A stretch of DNA of 33,914 nucleotides, from assembly GCA_937944385.1 (NCBI GenBank), contig CALDYQ010000019.1:1-33914 (forward strand), in the 5' to 3' direction. The translations under genes and the position numbers were made by a program. Below the pieces are notes generated by a model that was not told where the DNA came from, did no database searches, and worked only from the letters and a program-made list of their open reading frames with translations. The stretch is from an uncultured Burkholderiales bacterium (GTDB lineage: Bacteria > Pseudomonadota > Gammaproteobacteria > Burkholderiales > Casimicrobiaceae). Shown here one piece after another: positions 23,818 through 32,915 of this stretch (the stretch's first letter is position 1; every line of letters starts with the position of its first letter).

Positions 23818-25176
23818 GTGTTCACTCCGGAAATCCTGAGTCGCTTCGATCTGAATGGTCCGCGCTACACCTCATACCCCACGGCCGATCGTCTGCACGG
23901 AGCGATAGCACGTGATCGCGTCTTCGAGGCCTTGAACGGGGTCGCGGGTGGCGCATTCTCGCTCTATGTGCACATTCCGTTCTGCCGTTCGCTTTGCTAC
24001 TACTGCGCGTGCAACAAGATCGTGACCAAGCAGCCGGATGCGGCGTCGCGGTTCCTCACGCTGCTCGAGCGGGAAATCGATCTTCTGGGCGAGCGCATCG
24101 GTGGGGCACGTCTGCCGCAAATGGCGCTCGGTGGGGGCACGCCCAATTTCCTGACCATCGACGAACAGCGCCGCCTGATCGGGCTCGTCGACCGATACTT
24201 CGTTCGACCTTTGGATCGCGAGCAGTCGATTGAACTCGATCCGCGCTTCCTGAGCGAAGACGATGTCCGTGCGCTTGCGGAGCTGGGTTACAACCGGGTG
24301 AGTTTCGGCGTTCAGGATTTCGATCGCGACGTGCAGAGGCTGATTCACCGCCACCAATCCTTCGCGCAGACTGCCAACGCCTGCCGGTGGGCGCGTGAAG
24401 CGGGCATCACCGCGATCTCGTTCGATTTCGTTTACGGCCTGCCGCTGCAGAGTCGGGCCACGCTCGCGACCACGCTCGAGCGCGCACTCTCGCTCGAGCC
24501 GGATCGGATCGCGATCTTCAACTACGCCCACATTCCCGAGCGGTTCAAGGCGCAGCGGCGCATCCCCGCCGAATCGCTGCCGTCGATCGAATTGCGCACC
24601 GAGATGTTTCTCTACGCCTCGGAGCGGCTCGCCGACGCGGGCTACGTCGCAATCGGTCTCGATCACTTCGCCAAACCGGGCGACAGTCTCGCGCGGGCCG
24701 CGGCCGATGGATCGCTCAGGCGGAACTTCCAGGGCTACAGCACGCACGGCGGGCTGGACCTGGTCGGCATCGGCCCGTCTGCCATCAGCGACGTCGGCGG
24801 CGTTCTATGGCAGAACGCCCCGCAGATGGACGTGTATGCCGAGCGGCTCGAGGCCGGGGAACTTCCGCTGGTGCGCGGGCGCATCCGGAGCGCCGAGGAC
24901 CGTCTGCGCGCCGATGTGATCGAGCGCATCATGTGCCACGGCAAGGTCGACTGGGCCCAGATCGAAGCGCGGCAAGGTTGCGATCCGCGCGTCGCGCTCG
25001 CGAGCGAGATCGAAAGCCTGGCCGCCTTCGCAGCCATCGGCGTGGTGAGTTACGACGACGACGGCTTTCGGGTCACGCCGCAAGGGCGACTGCTCCTGCG
25101 CGCCGTGGCCATGGTGTTCGATGCCTATCGGAACATGCCGCGAGAGGCGCCGATCACTTACTCGCGAATTGCTTGA
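23818..25176 (+). CDS. hemN: Oxygen-independent coproporphyrinogen III oxidase (HemN)
   Basis: This radical-SAM enzyme decarboxylates coproporphyrinogen III to protoporphyrinogen IX without oxygen, supplying haem under microaerobic conditions. Seen: GPRYTSYPTADR near the N terminus, the cluster motif CRSLCYYCAC (Cys56, Cys60, Cys63 plus Cys65 as in true HemN), GGGTPNFL, and FGVQDFDRDVQ. The HemN C-terminal domain follows, with FQGYSTHGGLDLVGIGPSAIS and IMCHGKVDW. I prefer the GTG at 23818, preceded by AAGGGGGG, giving 452 residues (E. coli: 457). The earlier in-frame TTG at 23749 has no Shine-Dalgarno and lies in a possible FNR half-site. Presence of the fourth cysteine and the C-terminal domain argues against HemW. 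Confidence 0.94.
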   Translation: MFTPEILSRFDLNGPRYTSYPTADRLHGAIARDRVFEALNGVAGGAFSLYVHIPFCRSLCYYCACNKIVTKQPDAASRFLTLLEREIDLLGERIGGARLPQMALGGGTPNFLTIDEQRRLIGLVDRYFVRPLDREQSIELDPRFLSEDDVRALAELGYNRVSFGVQDFDRDVQRLIHRHQSFAQTANACRWAREAGITAISFDFVYGLPLQSRATLATTLERALSLEPDRIAIFNYAHIPERFKAQRRIPAESLPSIELRTEMFLYASERLADAGYVAIGLDHFAKPGDSLARAAADGSLRRNFQGYSTHGGLDLVGIGPSAISDVGGVLWQNAPQMDVYAERLEAGELPLVRGRIRSAEDRLRADVIERIMCHGKVDWAQIEARQGCDPRVALASEIESLAAFAAIGVVSYDDDGFRVTPQGRLLLRAVAMVFDAYRNMPREAPITYSRIA

Positions 25177-25190
25177 GGAGAGCACCCGAG

Positions 25191-25883
25191 ATGAGCGTGA
25201 GTCTGTCCCTCCTCCTGGCCGCAATGAGCATTGCGTTGATGGGCGCAGGCCATTGCGCAACCATGTGCGGGCCGACCACGATCGCCATCGCCGTTCGGGG
25301 CGCGAAGCCAAGCTTTGCGCCCTGGGCCCACGCCGGGCGCATCACCACTTACGCACTGCTCGGTGCGCTGATTGCAGCGCTGTCGACGAGCCTCACGCAG
25401 CTGCTCCGCAATCAAGCGCTGCAGACGGCGTGGTTCATCCTGCCCAACGTCTTCGTGCTCTGGGGTGCGCTGTATCTGTTGGGCGTTCGCGGTGTGTACG
25501 CACCGCTCGAGCGCGGCGGACGCACCCTCTTCATGCGGGCCGAGCAGATGGGGCAGCGATTCGCGCCAACCGGGGGCTGGCTCGGCGACTACGTGCGCGG
25601 CCTGATCTGGGGCTTGCTGCCCTGCCCGCTCGTCTACAGCGCACTGTCGATCGCCGTGCTCGCGAGTGACCCGCTCGGGGGCGCGCTTGTCATGGCGGCC
25701 TTTGGGTCGGCCACGCTGCCGGTGCTGCTCGGTATCGGCCTCATCTCGCGCTCGGGACTCACGCGCCTGCAGTCGCCCGCGGTGCGCAGGGTGCTCGCCC
25801 TCCTGCTCCTCGCGACGGTCGTCTGGAATCTCTACCTCCTGCCCGAGCGACTGAACGGGGCGAAGTTCTCCTTCATTTGCTGA
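25191..25883 (+). CDS. DsbD/TauE-SafE-like membrane protein (COG2836 type)
   Basis: This 230-residue protein has about six hydrophobic helices. The first ends in the motif GAGHCATMCGP, and a later one has GLIWGLLPCPLVYSAL, a pseudo-repeat of the same CxxC/CP-type turn. Databases often label this family sulfite exporter TauE/SafE, but it belongs to the DsbD-like group. Members commonly sit next to cco genes, where a role in copper or thiol handling is suspected. It follows hemN by 14 bp with a GAGGAG Shine-Dalgarno, so it is probably in the same operon. Its end overlaps the convergent MAPEG gene by 11 bp. The substrate is unknown. Confidence 0.82.
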   Translation: MSVSLSLLLAAMSIALMGAGHCATMCGPTTIAIAVRGAKPSFAPWAHAGRITTYALLGALIAALSTSLTQLLRNQALQTAWFILPNVFVLWGALYLLGVRGVYAPLERGGRTLFMRAEQMGQRFAPTGGWLGDYVRGLIWGLLPCPLVYSALSIAVLASDPLGGALVMAAFGSATLPVLLGIGLISRSGLTRLQSPAVRRVLALLLLATVVWNLYLLPERLNGAKFSFIC

Positions 25884-26274
25884 GGGGCAGGAAGAAGATC
25901 GCGAGATTCACCGCGTAGGCCGCCAGCCAGACCAGCGAGCGGGCCGCCTGCCGACCGCTGATGTACATCGCGATGTAGACGATGCGGAGCAGAATGAACG
26001 CGCCGGCGAGTACGTCGGTTGCGAGCCCCGCCCCGCCAAGCATGTGATTGACGATCACGGCGGCGGCGTAGAAGGGCAGCGCCTCCCAGCTGTTCGCCTG
26101 GGCGGCGTTGGCCCAGGCCGCGGGGCCCGTCTGCCGGGCCAGCCACTCCCGAGGGCTCCGGTTGTCGTAGCCGCCTTCTCTCGGGTGCACGCCGAACCCC
26201 TTCCGCTTGGCGAGCCCCGCGCAGACGATGGGCAGGATGGCAGCGATGACGATGGTCACGAGGGCAAGGGTCAT
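25873..26274 (-). CDS. MAPEG-family membrane protein
   Basis: This 133-residue protein has four predicted membrane helices. It carries the family pattern WLARQTGPAAWANAAQANSWEALPFYAAAV (middle, about 45-74, with the N..E residues that bind glutathione in eukaryotic members) and ILLRIVYIAMYI. MAPEG proteins include microsomal glutathione transferases; bacterial members of this small type are uncharacterised. It starts just 1 bp downstream of the ugpQ stop on the same strand and may be read through from ugpC-ugpQ. It overlaps the convergent gene by 11 bp. Confidence 0.85.
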   Translation of the reverse strand: MTLALVTIVIAAILPIVCAGLAKRKGFGVHPREGGYDNRSPREWLARQTGPAAWANAAQANSWEALPFYAAAVIVNHMLGGAGLATDVLAGAFILLRIVYIAMYISGRQAARSLVWLAAYAVNLAIFFLPLSK

Positions 26275-26275
26275 A

Positions 26276-27034
26276 TCAAGACAGCTCCGAAGGAAGAAAA
26301 GGCACCCGGTCGACAGCGTCCGTGATCACCGTGCCCACACCCCAAGACAGCAGTTCATGAACGCGCTCGGGCTCGTTGCAGGTGTAGCAGAGGACGTGAA
26401 GGCCGGCGGCATGGGCGATGCGCACCCGCTCCGGCGTGACGGAGTGCCAGTGGCAATCGAGCGCGATCGCCCCGACCGACTGGCAACGCGACAGCCAGTC
26501 GTCGGGCAGCGGGTGCGGGAAGAGATGTGCGCGCGGCAGCTCGGGCACCGCATCGCGCGCTCCAGCGAGTGCCTCGGTCGAGAAGGAGGACAAGAGAGGC
26601 TGCAGCCCTTGTGCCGCCCAGTGGGTTCGACTGTCGAGCGCGACCGCGGCGCCGGTGGCCCGCTCGAAGCCCTTGACCGGTTTGATCTCGGCGTTCAAGG
26701 CCACGCCATTGGCGGCGCACCAGGCGAGCACGGCAGCGTAGGCGGGCAGCGGTTCGCCCGCGAATGCAGCGCCGTGCCAGGCACCGGCATCGAGTTGGGA
26801 GAGTGCCCGCCAGTCGAGCGCATTGGCCCGACCGCGGCCGGTCGTCGTGCGCTCGAGTGTGTCGTCGTGGAGCAGGAAAGCCACGCCATCGGCCGACAGC
26901 TTGACATCGACCTCCGCGGCGCGGTAGCCGAGCGCGTGACCCTGGCGCAGGGCAGCGAGCGTGTTCTCGGGCGCGAGCGCGCCAGCGCCGCGGTGCGCCA
27001 TCGTCCGTGGGTAGCCCCAGGCAGGCAGGCTCAT
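26276..27034 (-). CDS. ugpQ: Glycerophosphodiester phosphodiesterase
   Basis: This enzyme hydrolyses glycerophosphodiesters to sn-glycerol-3-phosphate and an alcohol. The 252-residue cytoplasmic TIM-barrel protein shows the GDPD signatures [17 protein letters not shown] (His and Arg-Gly of the catalytic site), [24 protein letters not shown] and LNAEIKP (metal ligands). Its ATG overlaps the ugpC stop (ATGA), so translation is coupled. A second ATG 11 codons later is less likely. No signal peptide is seen, which fits UgpQ acting on substrate already imported by the Ugp transporter rather than the periplasmic GlpQ. Confidence 0.93.
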   Translation of the reverse strand: MSLPAWGYPRTMAHRGAGALAPENTLAALRQGHALGYRAAEVDVKLSADGVAFLLHDDTLERTTTGRGRANALDWRALSQLDAGAWHGAAFAGEPLPAYAAVLAWCAANGVALNAEIKPVKGFERATGAAVALDSRTHWAAQGLQPLLSSFSTEALAGARDAVPELPRAHLFPHPLPDDWLSRCQSVGAIALDCHWHSVTPERVRIAHAAGLHVLCYTCNEPERVHELLSWGVGTVITDAVDRVPFLPSELS

Positions 27035-28104
27035 GCCACGATGCGGCGGCCGCTGTCGGCGTCGAACCAGTGCACGCGCGCGGGATCGAAGGAAAGCGGG
27101 ATGCGATCGCCCACGCGCACAGGCGAGGCATTGTCCACGCGGCAGATGATGCGGTAAGTGCCGAACTGGCCGTAGGCGTAGGCATCGGCGCCGACCCACT
27201 CCACCATCTGGACGACCACCGAGAGACGGGCCTGGGCCTCGGGCACGATCACCAGATGCTCCGGCCGGATGCCGAGCGCCACCTTGTTGCCGTTGGCAAC
27301 GACGTTCGGGAATTCGCCGACATGGAACATGTCGCCATGCTCGATGAGCTTCAAGGACTGCCCGGCGCGTGTGCCCCAGATCTGGTTCATCGCCGGGGTG
27401 CCGATGAAGTTGGCCACGAAGAGCGACGCGGGTCGCTCGTAGACCTCCTTCGGCGTGCCCACCTGTTCGATGATGCCTGCATTCATCACGAGCATCCGGT
27501 CGGACAGCGTCATCGCCTCGATCTGGTCATGCGTGACGTAGAGACTCGTGACCTTCAACTCCTTGTGCAGCTTCTGGATCTCGAGCCGCATGTCCACGCG
27601 GAGCTTGGCGTCCAGGTTCGACAGCGGTTCGTCGAACAGAAAGACCTTCGGGTTTCGGACGATCGCGCGCCCCATCGCCACCCGCTGACGCTGCCCGCCG
27701 GAGAGTTGCCGCGGCTTGCGCTCGAGCAGGTGCGCGAGTTCCAGGATCTCGGCCGCCTTGGCGATCCGGGTCTCGATCTCGGGTTTCGCCATGCCGCGGA
27801 TGCGCAGACCGTAGCTCATGTTCTCCCGCACGTTCATGTGCGGATAGAGGGCGTAGTTCTGGAAGACCATTGCGATGTCGCGGTCCTTGGGCTCGAGGCC
27901 GTTCACAACCATGCCGTCGATCGCGATCTCGCCCGAGGTGACGCCTTCGAGTCCGGCGACCATGCGCAGCAAGGTCGACTTGCCGCAGCCGGACGGACCG
28001 ACGATCACCACGAACTCGCCGTCGTGGATCGAGAGATCGACCCCATGGATCACATCCACGTTGCCGTAGGACTTCCTGACTTGTCGGAACTCGAGCGTGG
28101 CCAT
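27031..28104 (-). CDS. ugpC: Glycerol-3-phosphate ABC transporter ATP-binding protein
   Basis: This 357-residue ATPase of the MalK/UgpC type has Walker [11 protein letters not shown]-loop [11 protein letters not shown], signature LSGGQRQRV, Walker [15 protein letters not shown] and H-loop VTHDQ in the N-terminal 230 residues. A C-terminal OB-fold regulatory domain includes GIRPEHLVI. It powers import through UgpA-UgpE. I chose the ATG giving [14 protein letters not shown]; four upstream codons are unlikely. It is transcribed divergently from ugpB, with a 246-bp shared promoter region. ugpC-ugpQ therefore forms one arm and ugpB-ugpA-ugpE the other. Confidence 0.94.
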   Translation of the reverse strand: MATLEFRQVRKSYGNVDVIHGVDLSIHDGEFVVIVGPSGCGKSTLLRMVAGLEGVTSGEIAIDGMVVNGLEPKDRDIAMVFQNYALYPHMNVRENMSYGLRIRGMAKPEIETRIAKAAEILELAHLLERKPRQLSGGQRQRVAMGRAIVRNPKVFLFDEPLSNLDAKLRVDMRLEIQKLHKELKVTSLYVTHDQIEAMTLSDRMLVMNAGIIEQVGTPKEVYERPASLFVANFIGTPAMNQIWGTRAGQSLKLIEHGDMFHVGEFPNVVANGNKVALGIRPEHLVIVPEAQARLSVVVQMVEWVGADAYAYGQFGTYRIICRVDNASPVRVGDRIPLSFDPARVHWFDADSGRRIVA

Positions 28105-28173
28105 AGGCGGCAGCATAGCAACCCATCCGCCTCATTCCGCGCTCGGCAGGGCGGTTACGTGCCGCAGGGTCGA

Positions 28174-28191
28174 CCCCGGGAAATCCCGGGG
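28174..28191. repeat. Strong inverted repeat between ugpC and ugpB
   Basis: CCCCGGG and CCCGGGG surround AAAT, a perfect stem of at least 7 bp, in the divergent ugpC/ugpB region. No T-run follows. It may be an operator or a leader hairpin. A weak direct repeat resembling one half of a Pho box (GTGTCAC) lies at 28229-28235, but its partner is poor, so PhoB control is not demonstrated. Confidence 0.4.
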
Positions 28192-28350
28192 GCGGGGGAG
28201 AACGTATCCCCGATGGTTTGCACCTCGAGTGTCACATTTCAGCGCTACGCTCCGACGCTGCCTTGGTCGCGTACCGTGCCTTGGCCGCAAAACTGGCTCA
28301 TGCGGCCGGTGCCGACCGACTGAAACCAATCCATGAGGACAGGAGTACAC

Positions 28351-29715
28351 ATGACCATGCCGACCCAATTGACGCGCCGCGCCGTGGCGGCCGGCGCCCT
28401 GGCCGCTGCCGTCGCGCTTGCCACCGGTGGCGCCTCGGCGCAGAACCGGCCGATCGAGATCCAGATGTGGATGGGCCTGACCGGACTGGGCGGCGAGACG
28501 CTCGTCAAGTACGGCGAAGAGTTCAACCGCATGCAGAACGAGTACAAGGTCACCGTCTCGTTCAAGGGCCAGTACCCGGAGCAGCGCGCCGCAGCGATTG
28601 CCGCCTTCCGCGCCGGCAACCCGCCGCACATCATGCAGATGTTCGACGCCGGCTCCGGCGACATGATGGGCGCGAAGAACGCGATCGTTCCGGTGTCCGA
28701 GGTCTTCAAGCGCGCGGGCCTCGCCTTCAACCCAGGCGACTTCATCGCCCCGGCGCGTGGCTACTACGGTCTGAAGGACGGCAGCCTGCTGTCGATGCCG
28801 TTCAACGTCTCGACCGCCGTTCTGTTCTACAACAAGGACGCATTCAAGAAGGCCGGACTCGACCCGAACAAGCCGCCGGCGACCTGGCCGGAGCTGCAGA
28901 AGGCCGCGCAGACCATCCGCGCCCGGAATGCGGCCAACTGCGGCTTCACCACCACGTGGCTGGCCTGGATCCAGTTGGAGCAGTTCGGTGCCCGGCACAA
29001 TCTGCCGCTCGGTACGCAGTCAAACGGGCGGGGCGGCCTCGACTCCGAGCTCACCTTCGCCTCCAACCCGGCCTTCGTCAAGCAGGTGCAGATGCTGATC
29101 GACATGCAAAAGGACAAGAGCTTCGACTACAAGGGTCGGAGCAATGACGCCTCGGCCTCCTTTCAAAATGGCGAGTGCGCGATGATCACGCAGAGCTCGG
29201 GCGCGATGGGGGCCTACACGCGCGACGCCAAGTTCGACTGGGGCGTGGCACCGCTGCCCTATTGGCCCGACGTCAAGGGCGCACCCTATGCCACCACCGT
29301 CGGTGGCGCTTCGCTCTGGGTGTTCAACGCCCCCAACCGCACGCAGGCCGAACTTCTTGGTGTGGCGAAATTCCTCGACTATCTGCGCTCGACGCCGGTC
29401 ATGATCGACTGGGCGAAGACCACGGGCTTCCTGCCAGCGACCAACGCGGCCTTCAAGTACCTCACCGACGAGGGCTACTACGCGCAGAACCCGCGCGCCG
29501 CGGTGGCGATCTCGACGCTCGTCAACGGCAAGCAGGGCGAGCACACAGGCGGCTACCGCTACGGCCGATGGACCGAGATCCGGGACTTCTACCACGAGGA
29601 AGTCGAGAAGGCGCTGCAAGGTCGCCAGACCGCCAAGGAGGCGCTCGAGAATGCGCAGAGGCGTGGCAATGCCGCGCTCCGCGCCTTCGAGAAGACGGCT
29701 GTCGCGACGAACTGA
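28351..29715 (+). CDS. ugpB: Glycerol-3-phosphate ABC transporter substrate-binding protein
   Basis: This 454-residue periplasmic binding protein captures sn-glycerol-3-phosphate or glycerophosphodiesters. It starts with a cleavable signal peptide (basic TRR, hydrophobic [14 protein letters not shown], cleavage after GGASA). The paired arginines hint at Tat, but the motif is not a full match. The mature part follows E. coli UgpB closely: [65 protein letters not shown] and a final [16 protein letters not shown]. The ATG at 28351 has AGGAG at a good distance. In-frame ATGs just up- and downstream are less well placed. A Rho-independent terminator follows the stop. Confidence 0.95.
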   Translation: MTMPTQLTRRAVAAGALAAAVALATGGASAQNRPIEIQMWMGLTGLGGETLVKYGEEFNRMQNEYKVTVSFKGQYPEQRAAAIAAFRAGNPPHIMQMFDAGSGDMMGAKNAIVPVSEVFKRAGLAFNPGDFIAPARGYYGLKDGSLLSMPFNVSTAVLFYNKDAFKKAGLDPNKPPATWPELQKAAQTIRARNAANCGFTTTWLAWIQLEQFGARHNLPLGTQSNGRGGLDSELTFASNPAFVKQVQMLIDMQKDKSFDYKGRSNDASASFQNGECAMITQSSGAMGAYTRDAKFDWGVAPLPYWPDVKGAPYATTVGGASLWVFNAPNRTQAELLGVAKFLDYLRSTPVMIDWAKTTGFLPATNAAFKYLTDEGYYAQNPRAAVAISTLVNGKQGEHTGGYRYGRWTEIRDFYHEEVEKALQGRQTAKEALENAQRRGNAALRAFEKTAVATN

Positions 29716-29739
29716 GCACCTGCGCCCGTGCGCAGGGAC

Positions 29740-29769
29740 AAGGGGGGCGCGAGCCCCCTTTTTTGTTTT
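29740..29769 (+). terminator. Intrinsic terminator between ugpB and ugpA
   Basis: AAGGGGG and CCCCCTT form a GC-rich stem with a GCGCGAG loop, directly followed by TTTT-G-TTTT. It ends 21 bp before the ugpA start and 25 bp after the ugpB stop. It should allow partial read-through, giving more binding protein than permease. Confidence 0.85.
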
Positions 29770-29789
29770 GGCTTGGTACATTCCCCCTC

Positions 29790-30671
29790 ATGCAACGCCG
29801 CGTCGTCTTCAATGACAAGCTGCTGCCGTACCTGCTGCTGGCACCGCAGCTCGCAGTGACGCTTGTGTTTTTCTTCTGGCCGGCCGGGCAGGCCATCCAG
29901 ATGAGCGTCCTTTCTCAGGACCCGTTTGGCCAGTCGGTGACCTTCGTGGGCCTGGAAAATTTCCGCGAAGTGCTCGCCGATCCGGACTACGTCGCGAGCT
30001 TCTGGCGCACCCTGTTTTTCTCGGCCATGGTCGCTGTGCTTGCGCTCGTGCCCGCGCTCGTGTTCGCTGTCATGGCCGAGCGGGTCATCCGCGGCGCGGG
30101 GTTCTACCGCACCATTCTCGTGCTGCCCTACGCCATTGCGCCGGCCGTGGCCGGTGTGCTCTGGCTTTTCATGTTCAGCCCGTCGGTGGGCATCGTGGCT
30201 TACTGGTTGAAAAAGCTCGGCGTGGACTGGAACCCCAAGCTCGATGGCACCGACGCCATGGCGCTCGTGATCCTGGCCGCGGCCTGGAAACAGATCAGCT
30301 ACAACTTCCTCTTCTTCCTCGCCGGCCTGCAATCGATCCCGAGGGCGCTGCTCGAGGCGGCGTCGATCGACGGGGCGAGCGAGTGGAAGAAGTTCTGGAC
30401 CATCACCTTCCCGCTTCTGTCTCCGACCACGTTCTTCCTGCTGGTCGTCAACATCGTCTACGCCTTCTTCGACACCTTCGGCATCATCGATGCGGTGACG
30501 AGTGGCGGCCCGGCCAAGGCGACCGAGGTGCTGGTCTACAAGGTCTACTACGACGGCGTGCATGCGCTGAACCTGGGCTCCTCTTCGGCTCAGAGCGTCA
30601 TCCTGATGGCGATCGTCATCGTGCTCACGGCCATCCAGTTCCGCTACGTCGAGCGAAAGGTGCATTACTGA
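29790..30671 (+). CDS. ugpA: Glycerol-3-phosphate ABC transporter permease UgpA
   Basis: This 293-residue inner-membrane permease has six predicted helices and the cytoplasmic EAA loop ([20 protein letters not shown], about residues 190-209) that contacts UgpC. Other landmarks are [17 protein letters not shown] and [15 protein letters not shown]-like sequence. The ATG at 29790 lies just after a terminator and lacks a recognisable Shine-Dalgarno, so its expression may rely on read-through. A much longer upstream frame runs through ugpB in another phase and is not real. ugpE follows after 1 bp. Confidence 0.94.
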   Translation: MQRRVVFNDKLLPYLLLAPQLAVTLVFFFWPAGQAIQMSVLSQDPFGQSVTFVGLENFREVLADPDYVASFWRTLFFSAMVAVLALVPALVFAVMAERVIRGAGFYRTILVLPYAIAPAVAGVLWLFMFSPSVGIVAYWLKKLGVDWNPKLDGTDAMALVILAAAWKQISYNFLFFLAGLQSIPRALLEAASIDGASEWKKFWTITFPLLSPTTFFLLVVNIVYAFFDTFGIIDAVTSGGPAKATEVLVYKVYYDGVHALNLGSSSAQSVILMAIVIVLTAIQFRYVERKVHY

Positions 30672-30672
30672 C

Positions 30673-31527
30673 ATGGGCGGCCAGGTCGACACCCGCAGCA
30701 ACTGGCTGCCTCACCTGATCCTGCTCATCGGGGTGTTCATCACGGCGTTCCCGCTCTGGGTGACCTTTGTCGCCTCCACGCTCACGCCGCGCGAGATTGC
30801 CCAGACACCCATGCAGATGTGGCCGGGGCCCGAGCTCTGGCGCAACTACTCGCAGGCGCTCACCCAGGGCTCACGCGGCACCTATCTCTCACCGCCAGCG
30901 ATGACCTTGCTCTTCAATTCGCTCGTGGTGGCGCTCGTGGTCACCTTCGGCAAGATCGTCGTGAGCTTGCTGTCGGCGTTCGCCGTGGTGTTCTTCAAGT
31001 TCCCGGGGAGGATGTTCTGCTTCTGGATGATCTTCATCACGCTCATGCTGCCGGTGGAGGTGCGCATCCTGCCCACCTACAAAGTGGTGACCGACCTGAA
31101 CCTCCTGAACAGCTACACCGGCCTCACCCTGCCACTGATTGCCTCGGCCACCGCCACGTTGCTCTTCCGGCAGTTCTTTCTGACCATTCCCGATGAACTG
31201 GTCGAGGCGGCGAAGATCGACGGCGCAGGGCCGATGCGCTTCTTCAAGGATGTCGTGGTGCCGCTCTCGCGCACGAACATCGCCGCGCTCTTCGTGATCC
31301 TGTTCATCTACGGCTGGAATCAGTACCTCTGGCCGCTTCTGATCACCACCTCGAACAGCCTCGACGTGATCGTTGTGGCAATCAAGAAGATGATCGGCAC
31401 GGGGGCCGAGCCCACGGACTGGCACATCGTCATGTCCACCACGATGCTCGCGCTCCTGCCGCCGGTGCTCGTGATCATCCTGATGCAGAAGAGCTTCGTG
31501 AAGGGGCTCACCGACACGGAAAAGTAG
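30673..31527 (+). CDS. ugpE: Glycerol-3-phosphate ABC transporter permease UgpE
   Basis: This 284-residue partner permease has six predicted helices and the EAA loop EAAKIDGAGPMRFFKDVVVP. The N terminus has PLWVTFVASTLTPREIAQTPMQMWPGP and the C terminus LMQKSFVKGLTDTEK, typical of UgpE. It starts 1 bp after ugpA and is doubtless co-translated. It converges on the DUF3422 gene with a 55-bp gap. Confidence 0.94.
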   Translation: MGGQVDTRSNWLPHLILLIGVFITAFPLWVTFVASTLTPREIAQTPMQMWPGPELWRNYSQALTQGSRGTYLSPPAMTLLFNSLVVALVVTFGKIVVSLLSAFAVVFFKFPGRMFCFWMIFITLMLPVEVRILPTYKVVTDLNLLNSYTGLTLPLIASATATLLFRQFFLTIPDELVEAAKIDGAGPMRFFKDVVVPLSRTNIAALFVILFIYGWNQYLWPLLITTSNSLDVIVVAIKKMIGTGAEPTDWHIVMSTTMLALLPPVLVIILMQKSFVKGLTDTEK

Positions 31528-31559
31528 TCTGCGCGCCTGAGCGCCCGGAGGCACTTGGG

Positions 31560-31592
31560 TGCGCAGTGCCCTTCAGTGGCCCTCAGTGCGCA
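31560..31592. repeat. Inverted repeat between ugpE and the DUF3422 gene
   Basis: TGCGCAGTG (31560-31568) and CAGTGCGCA (31584-31592) pair at 8 of 9 positions around a 15-nt loop. The repeat overlaps the last codons of the DUF3422 gene. It may act as a bidirectional transcription-end hairpin, but there is no T-run. Confidence 0.35.
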
Positions 31593-32890
31593 TCCGGTGC
31601 GGTGTCGCGTGCGAGCAGCCGGTGATGCAAGCGCCGGATCGACCACCACACCGCCAGCGCCACGAACGGGATGGCCACGGCAGCCGTCGTCTTGGCAGAG
31701 AGCGGCCAGCCGAAGATCGCCAGGCCCTCGGCCGCGTAGGCGATGAGTCCGACGAAGTAGTAGGTGATCGCGGCCACCGAGAGACCCTCGACCGTCGTTT
31801 GCAGCTTGAGCTGCATGTCCTGCCGCGCGTTCATGGCGGAAAGAAGCGCCTGCGCGGACCTCTGCTGCTCTACCTCCACTCGCGTCCGCAACAGGTTGCT
31901 CATACGGGAAATCCGCTGTGACAACATGTCCTGCCGGTGCGCCGTCCAGGCGCAGGTGGACCGGGCGGGAGAAAGGCGTCGCTCGACGAAGGCCCCGAGG
32001 GTGGGCAAGGCGCCGAGCTTGGTTTCGGCCAAGAAAGCGAGTCGCTTGTCGACCAGCTCGAAGTAGGCCGCCGTTGCCGAAAAGCGAGAGTGCGTGTTTG
32101 CGTAAAGGCTCTCCACCGAGGCGGCGAGTCGCGTGAGCCGGTCGAGGAGCGCAGCCTCGCCCTCGCGCTCGGTCGTGCGGATCGCCTCGGCCAGCGCGGC
32201 GAGTTCCCGCTCTGCCTGGGCCAGTACCGGCGCGGCCTGACGCGCCACCGGTAGGCCGAGCAGACCCGCCATGCGGTAGGTCTCCACCTCGAGCAGGCTT
32301 TGCACCAGTCGCCCGCGCTGACGAGGGGGCATCGACGGCGCCATGCCCACGAGGAAGCGCGAGATGCCATCGGCGTGAATCTGGAAATCGGTGAGCACTT
32401 CCGCCTGCTCGCCGAGCACCTTGGCGCCGACGAGCGTGGCTTCATCGAAGAGCGCCCGCTCCGGTATGCGCTCGCGCATCACCGCCAAGGGGATGGCGAG
32501 CAGTTCGATCTGGCAGATGGCCTGTCCGGGCAGCCCGGAGAGCCAGTCCGCGGGCACGACATCGCGTGCCGAGGCCACGGGCTCCAGAACGGCGAAATGC
32601 TCGTCGAGCACGCGGGAGAAGCTCCAGGTGACGAACTCGGTGTGCAGTTCCCAGCGCAAGCGGAAGCGAGGCAGATCGACTCGCAAATGGGTCGCATCAG
32701 GCGCCGGTCGCGGGGCATGCAGCTCGTCGAGCAACGCGTTGAGATGGGCTCGGCTCGACTCACGTTCTGCCTCGTTGGTGAGCATGACCACGTGAAACAC
32801 CGCGACGCGACTGGCGAGCGCATCGGGCGGCCTGGCATGTATTTCGTTGTGCAGCGCAACGCGACTGGGGTGCTGTGTTAGGTGCGTCAT
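31583..32890 (-). CDS. DUF3422 family membrane-anchored protein
   Basis: This 435-residue protein of the DUF3422 family is of unknown function. The N terminus HPSRVALHNEIHARPPDAL is the family hallmark. A largely helical middle (about 150-370) is followed by two C-terminal hydrophobic helices (about 375-395, ITYYFVGLIAYAAEGLAIFG, and 405-420, AVAIPFVALAVWW). It is probably an inner-membrane protein with a large cytoplasmic part. Several ATGs are possible. I prefer the one starting MTHLTQHPSR, but MPPMTHL nine bases earlier is equally possible. The metallo-hydrolase gene ends 25 bp upstream on the same strand. Confidence 0.85.
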   Translation of the reverse strand: MTHLTQHPSRVALHNEIHARPPDALASRVAVFHVVMLTNEAERESSRAHLNALLDELHAPRPAPDATHLRVDLPRFRLRWELHTEFVTWSFSRVLDEHFAVLEPVASARDVVPADWLSGLPGQAICQIELLAIPLAVMRERIPERALFDEATLVGAKVLGEQAEVLTDFQIHADGISRFLVGMAPSMPPRQRGRLVQSLLEVETYRMAGLLGLPVARQAAPVLAQAERELAALAEAIRTTEREGEAALLDRLTRLAASVESLYANTHSRFSATAAYFELVDKRLAFLAETKLGALPTLGAFVERRLSPARSTCAWTAHRQDMLSQRISRMSNLLRTRVEVEQQRSAQALLSAMNARQDMQLKLQTTVEGLSVAAITYYFVGLIAYAAEGLAIFGWPLSAKTTAAVAIPFVALAVWWSIRRLHHRLLARDTAPDAH

Positions 32891-32915
32891 TGGAGGCATG
32901 ACTGGAGCTCGGGGG

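Noticed and set aside
28229-28246. Pho box upstream of ugpB
   Set aside because: Only the first repeat resembles CTGTCAT; the second matches at about 4 of 7 positions.
29175-29789. In-frame upstream extension of ugpA
   Set aside because: It runs through ugpB in another phase and across an intrinsic terminator.
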